A stretch of 64,000 bases of DNA from Massilia psychrophila (lineage in GTDB: Bacteria > Pseudomonadota > Gammaproteobacteria > Burkholderiales > Burkholderiaceae_D): positions 62,001-126,000 of the forward strand of contig NZ_PDOB01000001.1 of the NCBI RefSeq assembly GCF_002760665.1, given 5' to 3'. The notes beneath the pieces are model-generated. The model saw only the letters and a list, made by a program, of their open reading frames with translations, ran no database searches and had not been told where the DNA came from. Positions 1 to 8,374 of this stretch are shown piece by piece (the first letter of the stretch is position 1; every line of letters begins with the position of its first letter). A program made the translations under genes and the position numbers.

Positions 1-77
1 TTGTCGGTCTTGGCGGCGTAGCGGCCGTCGAGCGGGGACAGCGCGGAAAGGGTGGAGTACGGGGCGGTAGGGGTCAT
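1..77 (-). CDS. purB: adenylosuccinate lyase, N-terminal fragment (runs off window)
   Basis: Only the first 25 codons lie in the window; the gene continues leftwards. The ATG is the complement of CAT at 75-77. The peptide reads MTPTAPYSTLSALSPLDGRY then AAKTD. The segment LSALSPLDGRYA is the hallmark N-terminus of PurB, which cleaves SAICAR and adenylosuccinate in purine synthesis. It is transcribed divergently from the GST gene that follows, a neighbourhood familiar in Burkholderiales. Identity rests on this short motif only. Confidence 0.85.
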   Translation of the reverse strand, partial: MTPTAPYSTLSALSPLDGRYAAKTD

Positions 78-222
78 GGGGGGCAGGGGTGTGCAAAACA
101 GCGATTTTACCACCGGCAGCATGGTGCGGCCTTGTTGCGGCGCCACGAAAATCGCGCCGCGGCCCGGCCGTGGGGCTGTGGGCCGATGCTATACTGGCCG
201 CAAATCATCTTTTTAAGCGTCT

Positions 223-831
223 ATGAAACTCATCGGTTCGATTGGCAGTCCCTATGTCCGCAAAGTGCGTGTCGTGCTGGCGGAAAAGAAGCTCGACTAC
301 GATTTCGAGCTCGAAAATGTCTGGGGCTTCGATACCGCCATCCACCTGTCCAACCCGCTGGGCAAGGTGCCCTGCCTGATCATGGAAGACGGCAGCCCGA
401 TGTACGACTCGCGCGTGATCGCCGAATACCTCGACACCTTGACACCGGTGTGCAAGCTGTTGCCGCCACACGGGCGCGACCGCGCCGACGTCAAGGTGTG
501 GCAAGCGCTGTCCGATGGCGTGGCCGAGGCCGCCATTTTGGCGCGCCTGGAAAAAACCCTGCGCCCGGCCGAGCAGCAAAGTGCCGCCTGGGTCGAGCGC
601 CAGATGTGCAAGGTCCACGCCGGCCTGGCCGTCATGTCGGCCAACCTCGGCGAGTCGCCTTTCTGCAAGGGCAACCATTACACGCTGGCCGACGTCGCCG
701 TCGGCTGCACCCTCGGCTGGCTGCTGTTCCGCTTCCCCGAGATCGACTGGCGCGGCGACTACGCCAACCTCGCGCGGCTGTTCGACAAGCTGTCCGAACG
801 GCCATCGTTTAAAGACACCGTGCCGCAGTGA
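223..831 (+). CDS. glutathione S-transferase family protein
   Basis: A 202-residue cytosolic GST-like protein. Residues 1-78 form the thioredoxin-like domain: it begins MKLIGSIGSPYVRKVRV, has the cis-proline segment GKVPCLI and the glutathione-contacting YDSRVIAEYLD. The rest is the all-helical C-terminal domain, including the NHYTLADVAVGCTLGW capping-box region. The family conjugates glutathione to electrophiles or reduces peroxides and dehydroascorbate; the substrate cannot be read from sequence. It is divergent from purB, and its stop overlaps the start of the kinase gene (TGATG), so translational coupling is likely. Confidence 0.9.
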   Translation: MKLIGSIGSPYVRKVRVVLAEKKLDYDFELENVWGFDTAIHLSNPLGKVPCLIMEDGSPMYDSRVIAEYLDTLTPVCKLLPPHGRDRADVKVWQALSDGVAEAAILARLEKTLRPAEQQSAAWVERQMCKVHAGLAVMSANLGESPFCKGNHYTLADVAVGCTLGWLLFRFPEIDWRGDYANLARLFDKLSERPSFKDTVPQ

Positions 832-1820
832 TGCCATTTGGCGTGCAGGTCGATCAGCTGGATAAGCTGGATCAGCGCCCGGTGGTTACGGTTGTCTTTG
901 GCGAAGCGCTGGTCGATGATTTCGTCACCGAGCAGATGGTCGGCGGCGCGCCGTTCAACGTCGCCCGCAACCTGGCCGCCTTCATGGCGCCGCAGCTGAT
1001 GGTCACGCGCATCGGCAGCGACCAGAACGGCGCCGTCGTACGCGCCGAGTTCGAGCGCTTCGCGATGCTCGAAAGCGGCTTGCAGATCGATCGCATGGAA
1101 GAGACCGGCCGCGTGCTGGTCGAGCGCCGCTTGGGTGGCCACCGCTTCGTGATCCTGCCCAAGCAAGCCTATGATTTCATCGATCCGCACCAGGCATTGG
1201 CGGCTTTGGCCGGCGTCACGCCGGCGGCGATTTACTTCGGCACGCTGGCGCAGCGCGGCCAGCGCTCGCACGACACGCTCTACCGGCTGCTCGGCGCCAT
1301 TGGTGCAGATGGCGAAACCGGCGCCACCCGCTTCCTCGACCTTAACCTGCGCGACGGCCAGACCGACCGTGGCTGCGTCACCGAGTCGCTGCAGGCCGCC
1401 GATATCGTCAAGGTCAACGAGGAAGAGCTGCAGGCGCTGTTTTCCTGGTTTTTCCAGATCGATCCGGCGACGTCGCTCGAGAGCGAAGCAGGGCGCGCCG
1501 CCTGCCGCGCCCTGCTCGACATGTTTTCGCTCGAAGCGCTGATCGTCACGCTGGGCCATCGCGGCTCGGTGTATTTCGGCGCCGACGGCGCTTTGATCGT
1601 CAACCGCGACAATCCGGCGCCGCCGTTCGTCATCGACACGGTGGGCGCCGGCGACGCCTTCTGCGCCATTTTCCTGTTGGGGCGCGCACGCGGCTGGCCG
1701 CTCGAATTGACGCTGGCGCGCGCCAACGAGTTCGCCGGCGCGATCTGCGCCATCAGCGGCGCCGTGCCGGACAATATCGGCTTTTACGACAAGTGGGTGA
1801 CGCGCTGGCGCGCCGCCTGA
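831..1820 (+). CDS. PfkB-family carbohydrate kinase (fructokinase-like)
   Basis: About 329 residues from the ATG at 831; a GTG immediately before it at 828 is an alternative. The ribokinase/PfkB fold is shown by an N-terminal substrate-binding GGAPFNVARNLAAF segment and by the C-terminal signature DTVGAGDAF near residue 269, whose last Asp is the catalytic base and whose GAGD forms the anion hole. Members phosphorylate fructose, ribose or related sugars with ATP; the overall look is closest to fructokinase, but the exact sugar is inferred. It overlaps the GST stop codon and probably shares its transcript. Confidence 0.85.
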   Translation: MPFGVQVDQLDKLDQRPVVTVVFGEALVDDFVTEQMVGGAPFNVARNLAAFMAPQLMVTRIGSDQNGAVVRAEFERFAMLESGLQIDRMEETGRVLVERRLGGHRFVILPKQAYDFIDPHQALAALAGVTPAAIYFGTLAQRGQRSHDTLYRLLGAIGADGETGATRFLDLNLRDGQTDRGCVTESLQAADIVKVNEEELQALFSWFFQIDPATSLESEAGRAACRALLDMFSLEALIVTLGHRGSVYFGADGALIVNRDNPAPPFVIDTVGAGDAFCAIFLLGRARGWPLELTLARANEFAGAICAISGAVPDNIGFYDKWVTRWRAA

Positions 1821-1850
1821 TGCGCGCCGCTTGGCAGATGCGACCGGCAT

Positions 1851-1876
1851 AAAAAAGCCCCTGAAGCCAGGGGCTG
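1851..1876 (-). terminator. rho-independent terminator of the bfr transcript
   Basis: An 8-bp stem AGCCCCTG/CAGGGGCT (1856-1863 with 1868-1875) with a 4-nt loop is followed on the minus strand by a run of Us (complement of A1851-1856). It lies about 25 bp beyond the bfr stop codon and points the right way for the bfd-PepSY-bfr strand. Confidence 0.85.
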
Positions 1877-1899
1877 GTGGTGACGGTTTCGCGCCGTGC

Positions 1900-2370
1900 T
1901 TACTCGCCCATCTGGCTTTGCAGATAATTCTGGATGCCGATTTTGGCGATCAGGTCGAGCTGGGTTTCAAGCCAATCGATATGCTCCTCGGTGTCCTCGA
2001 GGATCAGCACAAACAGCTCGCGCGACACATAGTCGCCGGCTTGTTCGGCTGCCAGCACCCCTTCCTTGACCGTCACTTGGGCCGCTTTTTCAAGCTGCAG
2101 GTCGGCTTCGAGCATTTCCTGGGTGTTCTCGCCGATCAAGAGCTTGTGCAGCGCCTGTAGATTGGGCAGGCCGTCGAGCATCAGGATGCGGTCGATCAGC
2201 TTGTCGGCGTGCTTCATTTCGCCGATCGATTCTTCGTATTCCTTCTTGCCCAGCTTTTCCAGGCCCCAGTGCCGGTACATGCGCGCGTGCAGGAAGTACT
2301 GGTTGACCGCGGTCAGTTCGTTCGTCAGCTGAGCGTTAAGCAGCCGGATGATGTTTGGATCGCCCTTCAT
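1900..2370 (-). CDS. bfr: bacterioferritin
   Basis: A 156-residue iron-storage protein of typical family length. Ferroxidase ligands are in place: Glu18, Glu51 and His54, with later Glu residues and a His in the TEEHIDW segment. Met52, the bis-methionine haem ligand, is also present, so it is a haem-type Bfr rather than a plain ferritin. It assembles into a 24-mer that oxidises Fe(II) and stores Fe(III) in the cytosol. It lies downstream of a PepSY-like membrane protein and of bfd on the same strand, which encodes the ferredoxin that releases Bfr iron, and ends at a clear terminator. Confidence 0.96.
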   Translation of the reverse strand: MKGDPNIIRLLNAQLTNELTAVNQYFLHARMYRHWGLEKLGKKEYEESIGEMKHADKLIDRILMLDGLPNLQALHKLLIGENTQEMLEADLQLEKAAQVTVKEGVLAAEQAGDYVSRELFVLILEDTEEHIDWLETQLDLIAKIGIQNYLQSQMGE

Positions 2371-2434
2371 GGGGTGCTTTCGAGGATTTAATAAAGGAAC
2401 ATGATAGCAAACCGCAGGCGCGGCGCGGGCAAAT

Positions 2435-3139
2435 TTACAGCGTCTGCCCGATCGACTGCAGCGCGACGCCGAACAACACCGCCAGCGACGCCGCGCCGAT
2501 GGCCGTGCCGACCAGGCGTTTGCGCGTCATCATCGCCCACAGCAGCACGCCGCTGATCGACAGCAGCATGATCGAGCCGGCCAGGGTATCGACCAGCAGG
2601 ATCCAGATGACGCTCATGCCGACGCCCTTGTGCAGGTTCGACAACACGCCAAAAGCGTTGGTGTCGCTGCGCTTGACGGTGATGAAGTTGTTGCCGACCC
2701 AGTATTCCGCTTGCACGCTGGCGGCGGGCGCAATGAACGACGCGCTCCAGCGCGCCGGCTGGGTGAGCGACTTGTCGCCCCATGCGACGGCACGCGCCTC
2801 GTCGGCCTTGACCCTGGTCGCGTCAAGCGGCAGCGCCAGCGACTGCCGCAGCCAGGCCGCCATTAGCGCGGCGTTGGCCGGCGCCGGCGCCGGCAGTGCC
2901 AGCTGGATGGTCGATTCCTGTTTTTGCACGGCGGGGATTTTCAGGACGTCACGGTGGTTCAGCAAGATGCCGGAGGCGCCGAACAGCAGGCCGAGCGCTG
3001 CGCCCCACAAGCCGATCCAGCCATGCATCTTGCGCAGCCACTTGAGGAAGGTGGCGCGGCTTGAGCGCGAATCGGCCGGCACCGATGCGCGCGGCGCCTT
3101 GGCGTGTTCAGGCTGTAGCGCCGCGGCGACCGACTGCAT
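2435..3139 (-). CDS. PepSY-associated TM-helix membrane protein
   Basis: A 234-residue predicted inner-membrane protein. After a basic N-terminus comes LRKMHGWIGLWGAALGLLFG, the first helix typical of PepSY-associated TM proteins (conserved H, G and W). A periplasmic domain of about 100 residues follows, containing an LHKGVG segment, and then two or three C-terminal helices (IWILLVDTLAGSIMLLSISG and TAIGAASLAVLFGVAL). Relatives are commonly encoded with iron-uptake systems. It starts 8 bp after bfd and precedes bfr, so an iron-linked role is inferred from context; biochemical function is unknown. Confidence 0.8.
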   Translation of the reverse strand: MQSVAAALQPEHAKAPRASVPADSRSSRATFLKWLRKMHGWIGLWGAALGLLFGASGILLNHRDVLKIPAVQKQESTIQLALPAPAPANAALMAAWLRQSLALPLDATRVKADEARAVAWGDKSLTQPARWSASFIAPAASVQAEYWVGNNFITVKRSDTNAFGVLSNLHKGVGMSVIWILLVDTLAGSIMLLSISGVLLWAMMTRKRLVGTAIGAASLAVLFGVALQSIGQTL

Positions 3140-3147
3140 GCAGGCGC

Positions 3148-3393
3148 TCAGGCAGCCTGGCGCGAACGGAACGACAATTCGGTGACGCTGGTGTTGCTGT
3201 TAGTGTTGGCGTGGGCGCTGGCGCCGATGCCGTGAAGGTGGGTGGCGAGAACGTCCGCCGCATAGCTGGCGCAGTTGCCGCAGCAAGTAGCCACACCGAG
3301 GTCGCGGCGCAGCTCGTCCATCGACACCAGACCAAGGTCGACCGCCTGGCGGATTTCACGATCGGAGATGTTGTTACAGACACAAACAATCAT
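3148..3393 (-). CDS. bfd: bacterioferritin-associated ferredoxin
   Basis: An 81-residue [2Fe-2S] protein. The ligands Cys4, Cys6, Cys38 and Cys41 sit at exactly the spacing known for Bfd (CVC, then CCGNC). Bfd docks on bacterioferritin and delivers electrons to the haem to mobilise stored iron. The C-terminal tail after residue 55 is a Thr/Asn/Ala-rich extension of no recognised function. The start codon is 47 bp from a 17/19 Fur box, so iron-starvation induction is expected. It is first in a bfd-PepSY-bfr gene string. Confidence 0.93.
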   Translation of the reverse strand: MIVCVCNNISDREIRQAVDLGLVSMDELRRDLGVATCCGNCASYAADVLATHLHGIGASAHANTNSNTSVTELSFRSRQAA

Positions 3394-3440
3394 TTTTACA
3401 CCTTCTGTCAGGTGGGCAGCTCGACAGTTGCCGACTTACC

Positions 3441-3459
3441 CATAATGAGAATCATTATC
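3441..3459. promoter_or_regulatory. Fur box upstream of bfd
   Basis: CATAATGAGAATCATTATC matches 17 of 19 positions of the classical Fur consensus GATAATGATAATCATTATC. It lies in the intergenic region between the divergent bfd and feoA genes and is much nearer bfd. Fur itself is encoded at 32676-33104. Confidence 0.88.
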
Positions 3460-3619
3460 ATTAAGATTGTGATTCTGGCGCAACTCGATCGTCAATGCAA
3501 GCAATTTTTGCGCGAAATTCTTGTATAAGCTCATGTTTTGCAAGGAAACAAGGGCGCCAGCCTGCCGGATTTTGTTGCGGCGGTATCGACGTCAGCCGCA
3601 AAATCTTAGCATCGTAAAT

Positions 3620-3638
3620 AGAAATAATTCGCATTACC
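3620..3638. promoter_or_regulatory. second Fur-like site, feoA side
   Basis: Read on the minus strand, GGTAATGCGAATTATTTCT matches about 12 of 19 consensus positions and carries the AATGCGAAT core seen in many Fur boxes. It lies about 105 bp upstream of the chosen feoA start. It is weaker than the bfd-side box; assignment as the feo operator is inference. The rest of 3394-3743 shows no gene. Confidence 0.5.
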
Positions 3639-3743
3639 GTTTATGATGCTAGTATCTGACCTATGACTCCGGCTGACCCTGTCTGCTCCTGTTTCCTGTC
3701 TCCTGTCTCATTAGTGCGACAACACAACCGACCAAAGCGCATC

Positions 3744-4013
3744 ATGACTCTTGCTTCGACACTGACCACACTCGACACCCTGGCGGCAGGACAAGGCGGC
3801 ACCGTGATCTGCCTGGCGCCGACCGGGCTGCACGGCGCCGGCGCGGGTGCCGACATTTCGCGCCGCCTGATGGAGCTCGGCTTCGTGCCCGGTGAGCGGA
3901 TCCGCATGCTGCGCCGCGGCTTGCAGGGTGGACCGCTGGCGATCAAGGTCGGCCAGTCGACCTTCGCGCTGCGCCGTTTCGAAGCCGCGCTGGTATCGGT
4001 CAAGCCGGAATAA
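3744..4013 (+). CDS. feoA: ferrous iron transport protein A
   Basis: An 89-residue SH3-like protein that assists FeoB. The region GADISRRLMELGFVPGERI is the FeoA signature. An upstream in-frame ATG at 3663 would add 27 residues with no FeoA similarity, so the ATG at 3744 is preferred. The stop codon is 3 bp before feoB, giving a tight operon for Fe(II) uptake. Its upstream region contains Fur-like sites. Confidence 0.9.
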   Translation: MTLASTLTTLDTLAAGQGGTVICLAPTGLHGAGAGADISRRLMELGFVPGERIRMLRRGLQGGPLAIKVGQSTFALRRFEAALVSVKPE

Positions 4014-4016
4014 ACC

Positions 4017-5906
4017 ATGGGTGCTGTAGAGCGGAAGATACAAGCCCGCGCCCGCACGCCGCTGGTCGCGCTGCTTGGCAATCCGAACTGCGGCAAGACC
4101 GCCCTGTTCAACCGCCTTACCGGCGCGCGCCAGAAGGTCGCCAATTACGCCGGCGTCACCGTTGAACGCAAGGAAGGCAGCTTCAGCTCGCCGGCCGGGC
4201 GCAGCTTTCGCCTGCTCGATCTGCCGGGCGCCTACAGCCTGGCCGCCCACACTCCCGATGAAGCCATTACGCGCGACGTCGTGGCTGGTCTACGCGCCGG
4301 CGAACAGGCGCCCGACGCCGTCGTCTGCGTCGTCAACGCCACCAACCTGCGCCTGAATCTGCGGCTGGTGCTCGAAGTGCAGCGCCTCGGCCTGCCGATG
4401 GTGCTGGCGCTGAACATGGTCGACGTCGCGAAAAAACGCGGCATCGTCATCGATGCCGACAAGCTTGCCGCCGAACTGGGCATGCCGGTGGTGGAAACCG
4501 TGGCAGTGCAAAGCGGCGGCGAGAAATCCCTGCTGCGCGCGCTCGACCAGATGCCCGACGAAGCGCCGCGCACCTCGAACGCGCTGTCGGCCATCGACGC
4601 CATTTCGGTCGAAGACACCCAGCACGAAGTGCGGCGCATCCTGGACGCCTGCACCAGCCACGCCAACGATACCGGCAACCTCACCGAGAAAATCGACCAG
4701 GTCGTGCTGCACCCGATCGTCGGGCCGATCCTGCTCGCCGCGCTGATGTTCCTGGTGTTCCAGGCCGTGTTCAGCTGGGCCGCGCTGCCGATGGAAATGA
4801 TCAAGGGCGGTGTCGACGGCGTCGGCCAATGGTTAGGTGCCTACATGGGCGACGGCATGCTGCGCAGCCTGCTGGTCGAAGGCATCCTGGGCGGCGTCGG
4901 CAGCGTGCTGGTGTTCCTGCCACAGATTCTCATTTTGTTTTTCTTTATTCTGGCACTGGAAGACTGCGGCTACCTGCCGCGCGCCGCCTTTTTGCTCGAC
5001 CGCCTGATGGGCGGCGTCGGGTTGTCGGGGCGCGCCTTCATTCCGCTGCTGTCGAGCTTTGCCTGCGCCATCCCCGGCATCATGGCCGCCCGCACGATCC
5101 AGAATCGGCGCGACCGGCTCGTCACCATCATGATCGCGCCCTTGATGACGTGTTCGGCGCGCCTGCCGGTGTACGCGCTGATCATCGCCGCCTTCATCCC
5201 AAACCGCGACGTCGGCGGCTTCATGAACCTGCAGGGACTGGTGCTGTTCGCGCTGTATTTTGCCGGCATCGCCAGCGCGATGGCGGTGGCCTGGGTCTTC
5301 AAGCGCATTATGGGCTCAAGTGCGCAGCAGCCGCTGATGATGGAGCTGCCAAGCTACCATTGGCCGCACCTGCATAACCTGGCGCTGGGACTGTGGGAGC
5401 GTGCAAAAATCTTCCTGACCCGGGTCGGCACGATCATCCTGACCCTGATGGTGCTGGTGTGGTTTTTGTCGAGTTTTCCCGGCGCGCCCGAAGGCGCCAC
5501 CCATCCGGCCATTTATTACAGCATCGCCGGCATGATCGGGCGCGGCATGGCCGTCATTTTCGAGCCGATCGGTTTCGGCTGGCAGATCTGCATCGCGCTG
5601 GTGCCGGGCATGGCCGCGCGCGAAGTGGCGGTCGGCGCCCTCGGCACGGTGTACGCGCTGTCGCAAAGCGGCGAGGCACTGGCCAGTTCGCTCACGCCCA
5701 TCATCGCCCAGTCGTGGACCTTGGCCACCGCGCTGTCGCTGCTGGCGTGGTACGTGTTCGCGCCACAGTGCCTGTCGACGCTGTCGGTGGTCAAGCGCGA
5801 AACCGGCGGCATGCGCTGGCCGCTGATCATGGCGTTCTACATGTTCGCGCTGGCGTATATCGCCTCGTTCATCACCTACCGCGTCGCGCTGTCGATGGGA
5901 GGCTGA
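4017..5906 (+). CDS. feoB: ferrous iron transporter B
   Basis: A 629-residue inner-membrane Fe(II) permease with an N-terminal G-protein domain: G1 GNPNCGKT at residues 21-28, G3 DLPGAYS, and G4 NMVD at about 133-136. A helical region links this to the membrane core from about residue 230. The two Gate motifs typical of FeoB are recognisable around CGYLPRAAF/SFACAIPGIMAARTI and in the later GMAAREVAVGALGTVYAL stretch. It is shorter than the 773-residue E. coli protein, consistent with the compact forms seen in betaproteobacteria. The gene lies between feoA and a Cys-rich small membrane protein 1 bp downstream. Confidence 0.95.
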   Translation: MGAVERKIQARARTPLVALLGNPNCGKTALFNRLTGARQKVANYAGVTVERKEGSFSSPAGRSFRLLDLPGAYSLAAHTPDEAITRDVVAGLRAGEQAPDAVVCVVNATNLRLNLRLVLEVQRLGLPMVLALNMVDVAKKRGIVIDADKLAAELGMPVVETVAVQSGGEKSLLRALDQMPDEAPRTSNALSAIDAISVEDTQHEVRRILDACTSHANDTGNLTEKIDQVVLHPIVGPILLAALMFLVFQAVFSWAALPMEMIKGGVDGVGQWLGAYMGDGMLRSLLVEGILGGVGSVLVFLPQILILFFFILALEDCGYLPRAAFLLDRLMGGVGLSGRAFIPLLSSFACAIPGIMAARTIQNRRDRLVTIMIAPLMTCSARLPVYALIIAAFIPNRDVGGFMNLQGLVLFALYFAGIASAMAVAWVFKRIMGSSAQQPLMMELPSYHWPHLHNLALGLWERAKIFLTRVGTIILTLMVLVWFLSSFPGAPEGATHPAIYYSIAGMIGRGMAVIFEPIGFGWQICIALVPGMAAREVAVGALGTVYALSQSGEALASSLTPIIAQSWTLATALSLLAWYVFAPQCLSTLSVVKRETGGMRWPLIMAFYMFALAYIASFITYRVALSMGG

Positions 5907-5907
5907 G

Positions 5908-6168
5908 ATGATCCAGAATGCGATCGTGGCGCTCATCGTTGGCTTGGCAGCGCTGTACGTGATGCGCACATATTCTCCGCTGACCTGGCGCACGAAGCTG
6001 GTGTATTTTTTTACGGCGCGCGGCGTCAGCCAGGCGCAGATGGCGCGCTTGCTGGGTACGGGGGCAAGTTGCGGCAGTGGGTGCGGCAGTGGTAACGACG
6101 GGTGCAAGGCGTGTGCGAAGCCGGAGTCGAATGCGAACCCGAATGTTATCAGGATCGTTCGGCGCTGA
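5908..6168 (+). CDS. small Cys-rich membrane protein linked to FeoB
   Basis: An 86-residue protein starting 1 bp after the feoB stop. It has one N-terminal transmembrane helix (IVALIVGLAALYVM), an amphipathic cytosolic segment, then a cluster of four cysteines in CGSGCGSGNDGCKAC. It resembles DUF6587-type proteins and is analogous in layout to the FeoB-associated Cys-rich membrane proteins of Firmicutes, but that relationship is from memory of the families, not a search. It occupies the place of feoC without FeoC's winged helix. A role in iron delivery or FeoB gating is inferred. Confidence 0.75.
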   Translation: MIQNAIVALIVGLAALYVMRTYSPLTWRTKLVYFFTARGVSQAQMARLLGTGASCGSGCGSGNDGCKACAKPESNANPNVIRIVRR

Positions 6169-6218
6169 GGGTGCGCGCGCCCATGCATTGAGTCTAGGGA
6201 GCGCTCCGACGACGACGC

Positions 6219-8141
6219 CTACAGCCCGGCTTTTCCCACCACTGGCAGTTCGATCGTCGATGCCATGCCAGGCGCGTGATAAACGCGCTGGGTCGCCTTG
6301 CGGTAGTCGCCCGGCTTGGCAAAGAAAATATTCGGCACGAAGGTTTGCGGATTGCGGTCATACAGCGGGAACCAGCTCGACTGGATTTGCACCATCACGC
6401 GGTGGCCGGGCAGGAATACGTGGTCGGCGTTCGGCAGCGCGAAGCGGTAGTTTTCGACCTTGCCGGCGGAAATCGCGACCGCCTTGTCGAGTCCCTGGCG
6501 GTAGCGGCCGCGGAAGATCTCCATCGCAATGCCGAGCTGGTAGCCGCCCAGTTCCGGCTGCGACGCCACTTCGTCCGGATAGACGTCGATCAGCTTGACC
6601 ACCCAGTCGGCGTCGGTGCCGCTGGTCGAGGCGAACAGGTTGACCATCGGCTGGCCGGAAATCTGCAGCGGCGCGCGCAGCGGCTCGGTAACGTAGGTCA
6701 GCACGTCGGTGCGGTTGGAGTAGCCGCGCTGGTCGGCCACCAGCCACGGCTTCCACACCGCGCTATCGGCCATGCGCACCGGGCGCTGCACGAACGGCAC
6801 CGGCTTGGCCGGATCGGCGACGTATTCGTCGAACTGGGCGGCGCCCGCCGGCTGGTCGAAGCCGAGACCGAAACCGTCCTTCAGGTAGATCGGCGTGCTG
6901 GCCGCGGCCAGCGGCCACTTGGCCAGGCGCTGCCACTTGTTGGTGCCGGTCTGGTACGAGAACACCGGCGGCGTGTCGGCCTGCGGCGCGCTGTCCATGA
7001 GGTACTGGTCGAAGAACGGCTGCATGACGTCGCGGCGAAATTGCGCCGCGGTGTCGCCGGTGAATTTGAGCGCGCCCAGGCTGGAACCGTTGTAGTTGAC
7101 GCCGCTGTGGCGCCACGGCCCGACCACCAGGTAGTTCAGCTTGTTCAGCTTGTCCTTCGGTTCAAGCGCGTCATAGCTGGCGTAGGCGCCGTAGATGTCT
7201 TCCTGGTCCCAGCGCCCGACCACCGTCATGGTCGGCACCGTCAGGGGCCGGCTCGCCAGGATGCGGTCGAGCGCCTGTTCCTGCCAGAAGCTGTCGTAGG
7301 CCGGATGCTCGAAAATCTTTTTTGAGAAATTGAGCTGGTCGACGCCGAATTTGCTGGCGAAGTCCGCCATCGAGCCGGCTTTGAGCATCGACTCGTAGTC
7401 GTCGTAGGTGCCGGTGGCGAGCGGGGCGCCTTCGCCGCGCGCGGCGGTCTGGCCGCCGATGTAGTCGAAATTGTTGGTGCGGAAAGCACCGTTATGAAAC
7501 CAGTCGTCGCCGCGCCAGCCGTCGACCATCGGGCTCATTGGCACGGCCGCTTTCAGCGCCGGGTGCGGGTCGGCCAGCGCCATCAGCACGGTGAAGCCTT
7601 CGTAGGACGAGCCGACCATGCCGACCTTGCCGTTACTTTGCTTGACGTTCTTGACCAGCCAGTCGATGGTGTCGTAGGCGTCGGTGGCGTGGTCGACTTT
7701 GGTATCGTTGAGAGGGCCGCGGATCGGGCGCGTCATCACGTAATCGCCTTCCGAGCCGTGCTTGCCGCGCACGTCCTGGAACACGCGGATGTAGCCGGCG
7801 GCCACAAAATTGTCGTCGCCTTCGGGCAGCATCGACGCCATGTGCGGGCTTTTGTTGCGCGCGGCGCGCTTGGCGGCGTTGTACGGCGTACGGGTCAGCA
7901 TCATCGGCGCGTGCAAAGCATTTTTGGGCAGCACGATCACGGTGTACAACTTGACGCCGTCGCGCATCGGGATCATCACGACTTGCTTGACGTAGTCGGC
8001 ACCAGGCATGAGCGCTTCGAACTTGGCGCTCGGGATGTCCGGCGCCATGGCGGCGGTCTGGGCCTGTGAAGAGGCGGGCGCGTGCAGCGCCATCAGGACG
8101 AGCGAAAGCGAGGGCAGCGAAAGCGTGATTCGGCGGGACAT
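6219..8141 (-). CDS. secreted CocE/NonD hydrolase, alpha-amino acid ester hydrolase type
   Basis: A 640-residue alpha/beta hydrolase with a signal peptide (MSRRITLSLPSLSLVLMALH, cleavage after about AQA). The nucleophile is Ser179 in GSSYEGFT; the acid lies in GRWDQEDIYGA and the base His in GPWRHSGVN. A WRGDDWFHNGAFR segment supplies another Asp. The D-x-E-D arrangement plus that Asp reproduces the carboxylate cluster known from alpha-amino acid ester hydrolases, which bind the substrate ammonium and acylate beta-lactams. A C-terminal jelly-roll domain of the X-Pro dipeptidyl-peptidase type follows. The start at 8141 is preferred over 8204 because a GGAG site precedes it and the signal peptide begins there. 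Confidence 0.85.
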   Translation of the reverse strand: MSRRITLSLPSLSLVLMALHAPASSQAQTAAMAPDIPSAKFEALMPGADYVKQVVMIPMRDGVKLYTVIVLPKNALHAPMMLTRTPYNAAKRAARNKSPHMASMLPEGDDNFVAAGYIRVFQDVRGKHGSEGDYVMTRPIRGPLNDTKVDHATDAYDTIDWLVKNVKQSNGKVGMVGSSYEGFTVLMALADPHPALKAAVPMSPMVDGWRGDDWFHNGAFRTNNFDYIGGQTAARGEGAPLATGTYDDYESMLKAGSMADFASKFGVDQLNFSKKIFEHPAYDSFWQEQALDRILASRPLTVPTMTVVGRWDQEDIYGAYASYDALEPKDKLNKLNYLVVGPWRHSGVNYNGSSLGALKFTGDTAAQFRRDVMQPFFDQYLMDSAPQADTPPVFSYQTGTNKWQRLAKWPLAAASTPIYLKDGFGLGFDQPAGAAQFDEYVADPAKPVPFVQRPVRMADSAVWKPWLVADQRGYSNRTDVLTYVTEPLRAPLQISGQPMVNLFASTSGTDADWVVKLIDVYPDEVASQPELGGYQLGIAMEIFRGRYRQGLDKAVAISAGKVENYRFALPNADHVFLPGHRVMVQIQSSWFPLYDRNPQTFVPNIFFAKPGDYRKATQRVYHAPGMASTIELPVVGKAGL

Positions 8142-8374
8142 TGATTTCTCCACAGAAAGCGATTGGTTGGGCTGCATAGTAGCGGACGCCGCCGCCGCAG
8201 GCAATCGCCGGGCAACGGTGTTGCCTGTTTACGTCAGCGGACGGAACGACTCGGCCTGCGCAATCGGCCAATACAGTCCGAACACGGGCGGCAGCCGTAG
8301 CCTGCCCTGACGCTGGGCAAAACCGTGTCAACAATGCTAAGCTGGCAGCCATTCCCCACAGGCGAAAGCTGACG

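Noticed and set aside
132-812. 226-codon forward frame overlapping the first GST gene
   Set aside because: Arg/Pro-rich translation with no domain, in a different frame from the clearly recognisable GST.
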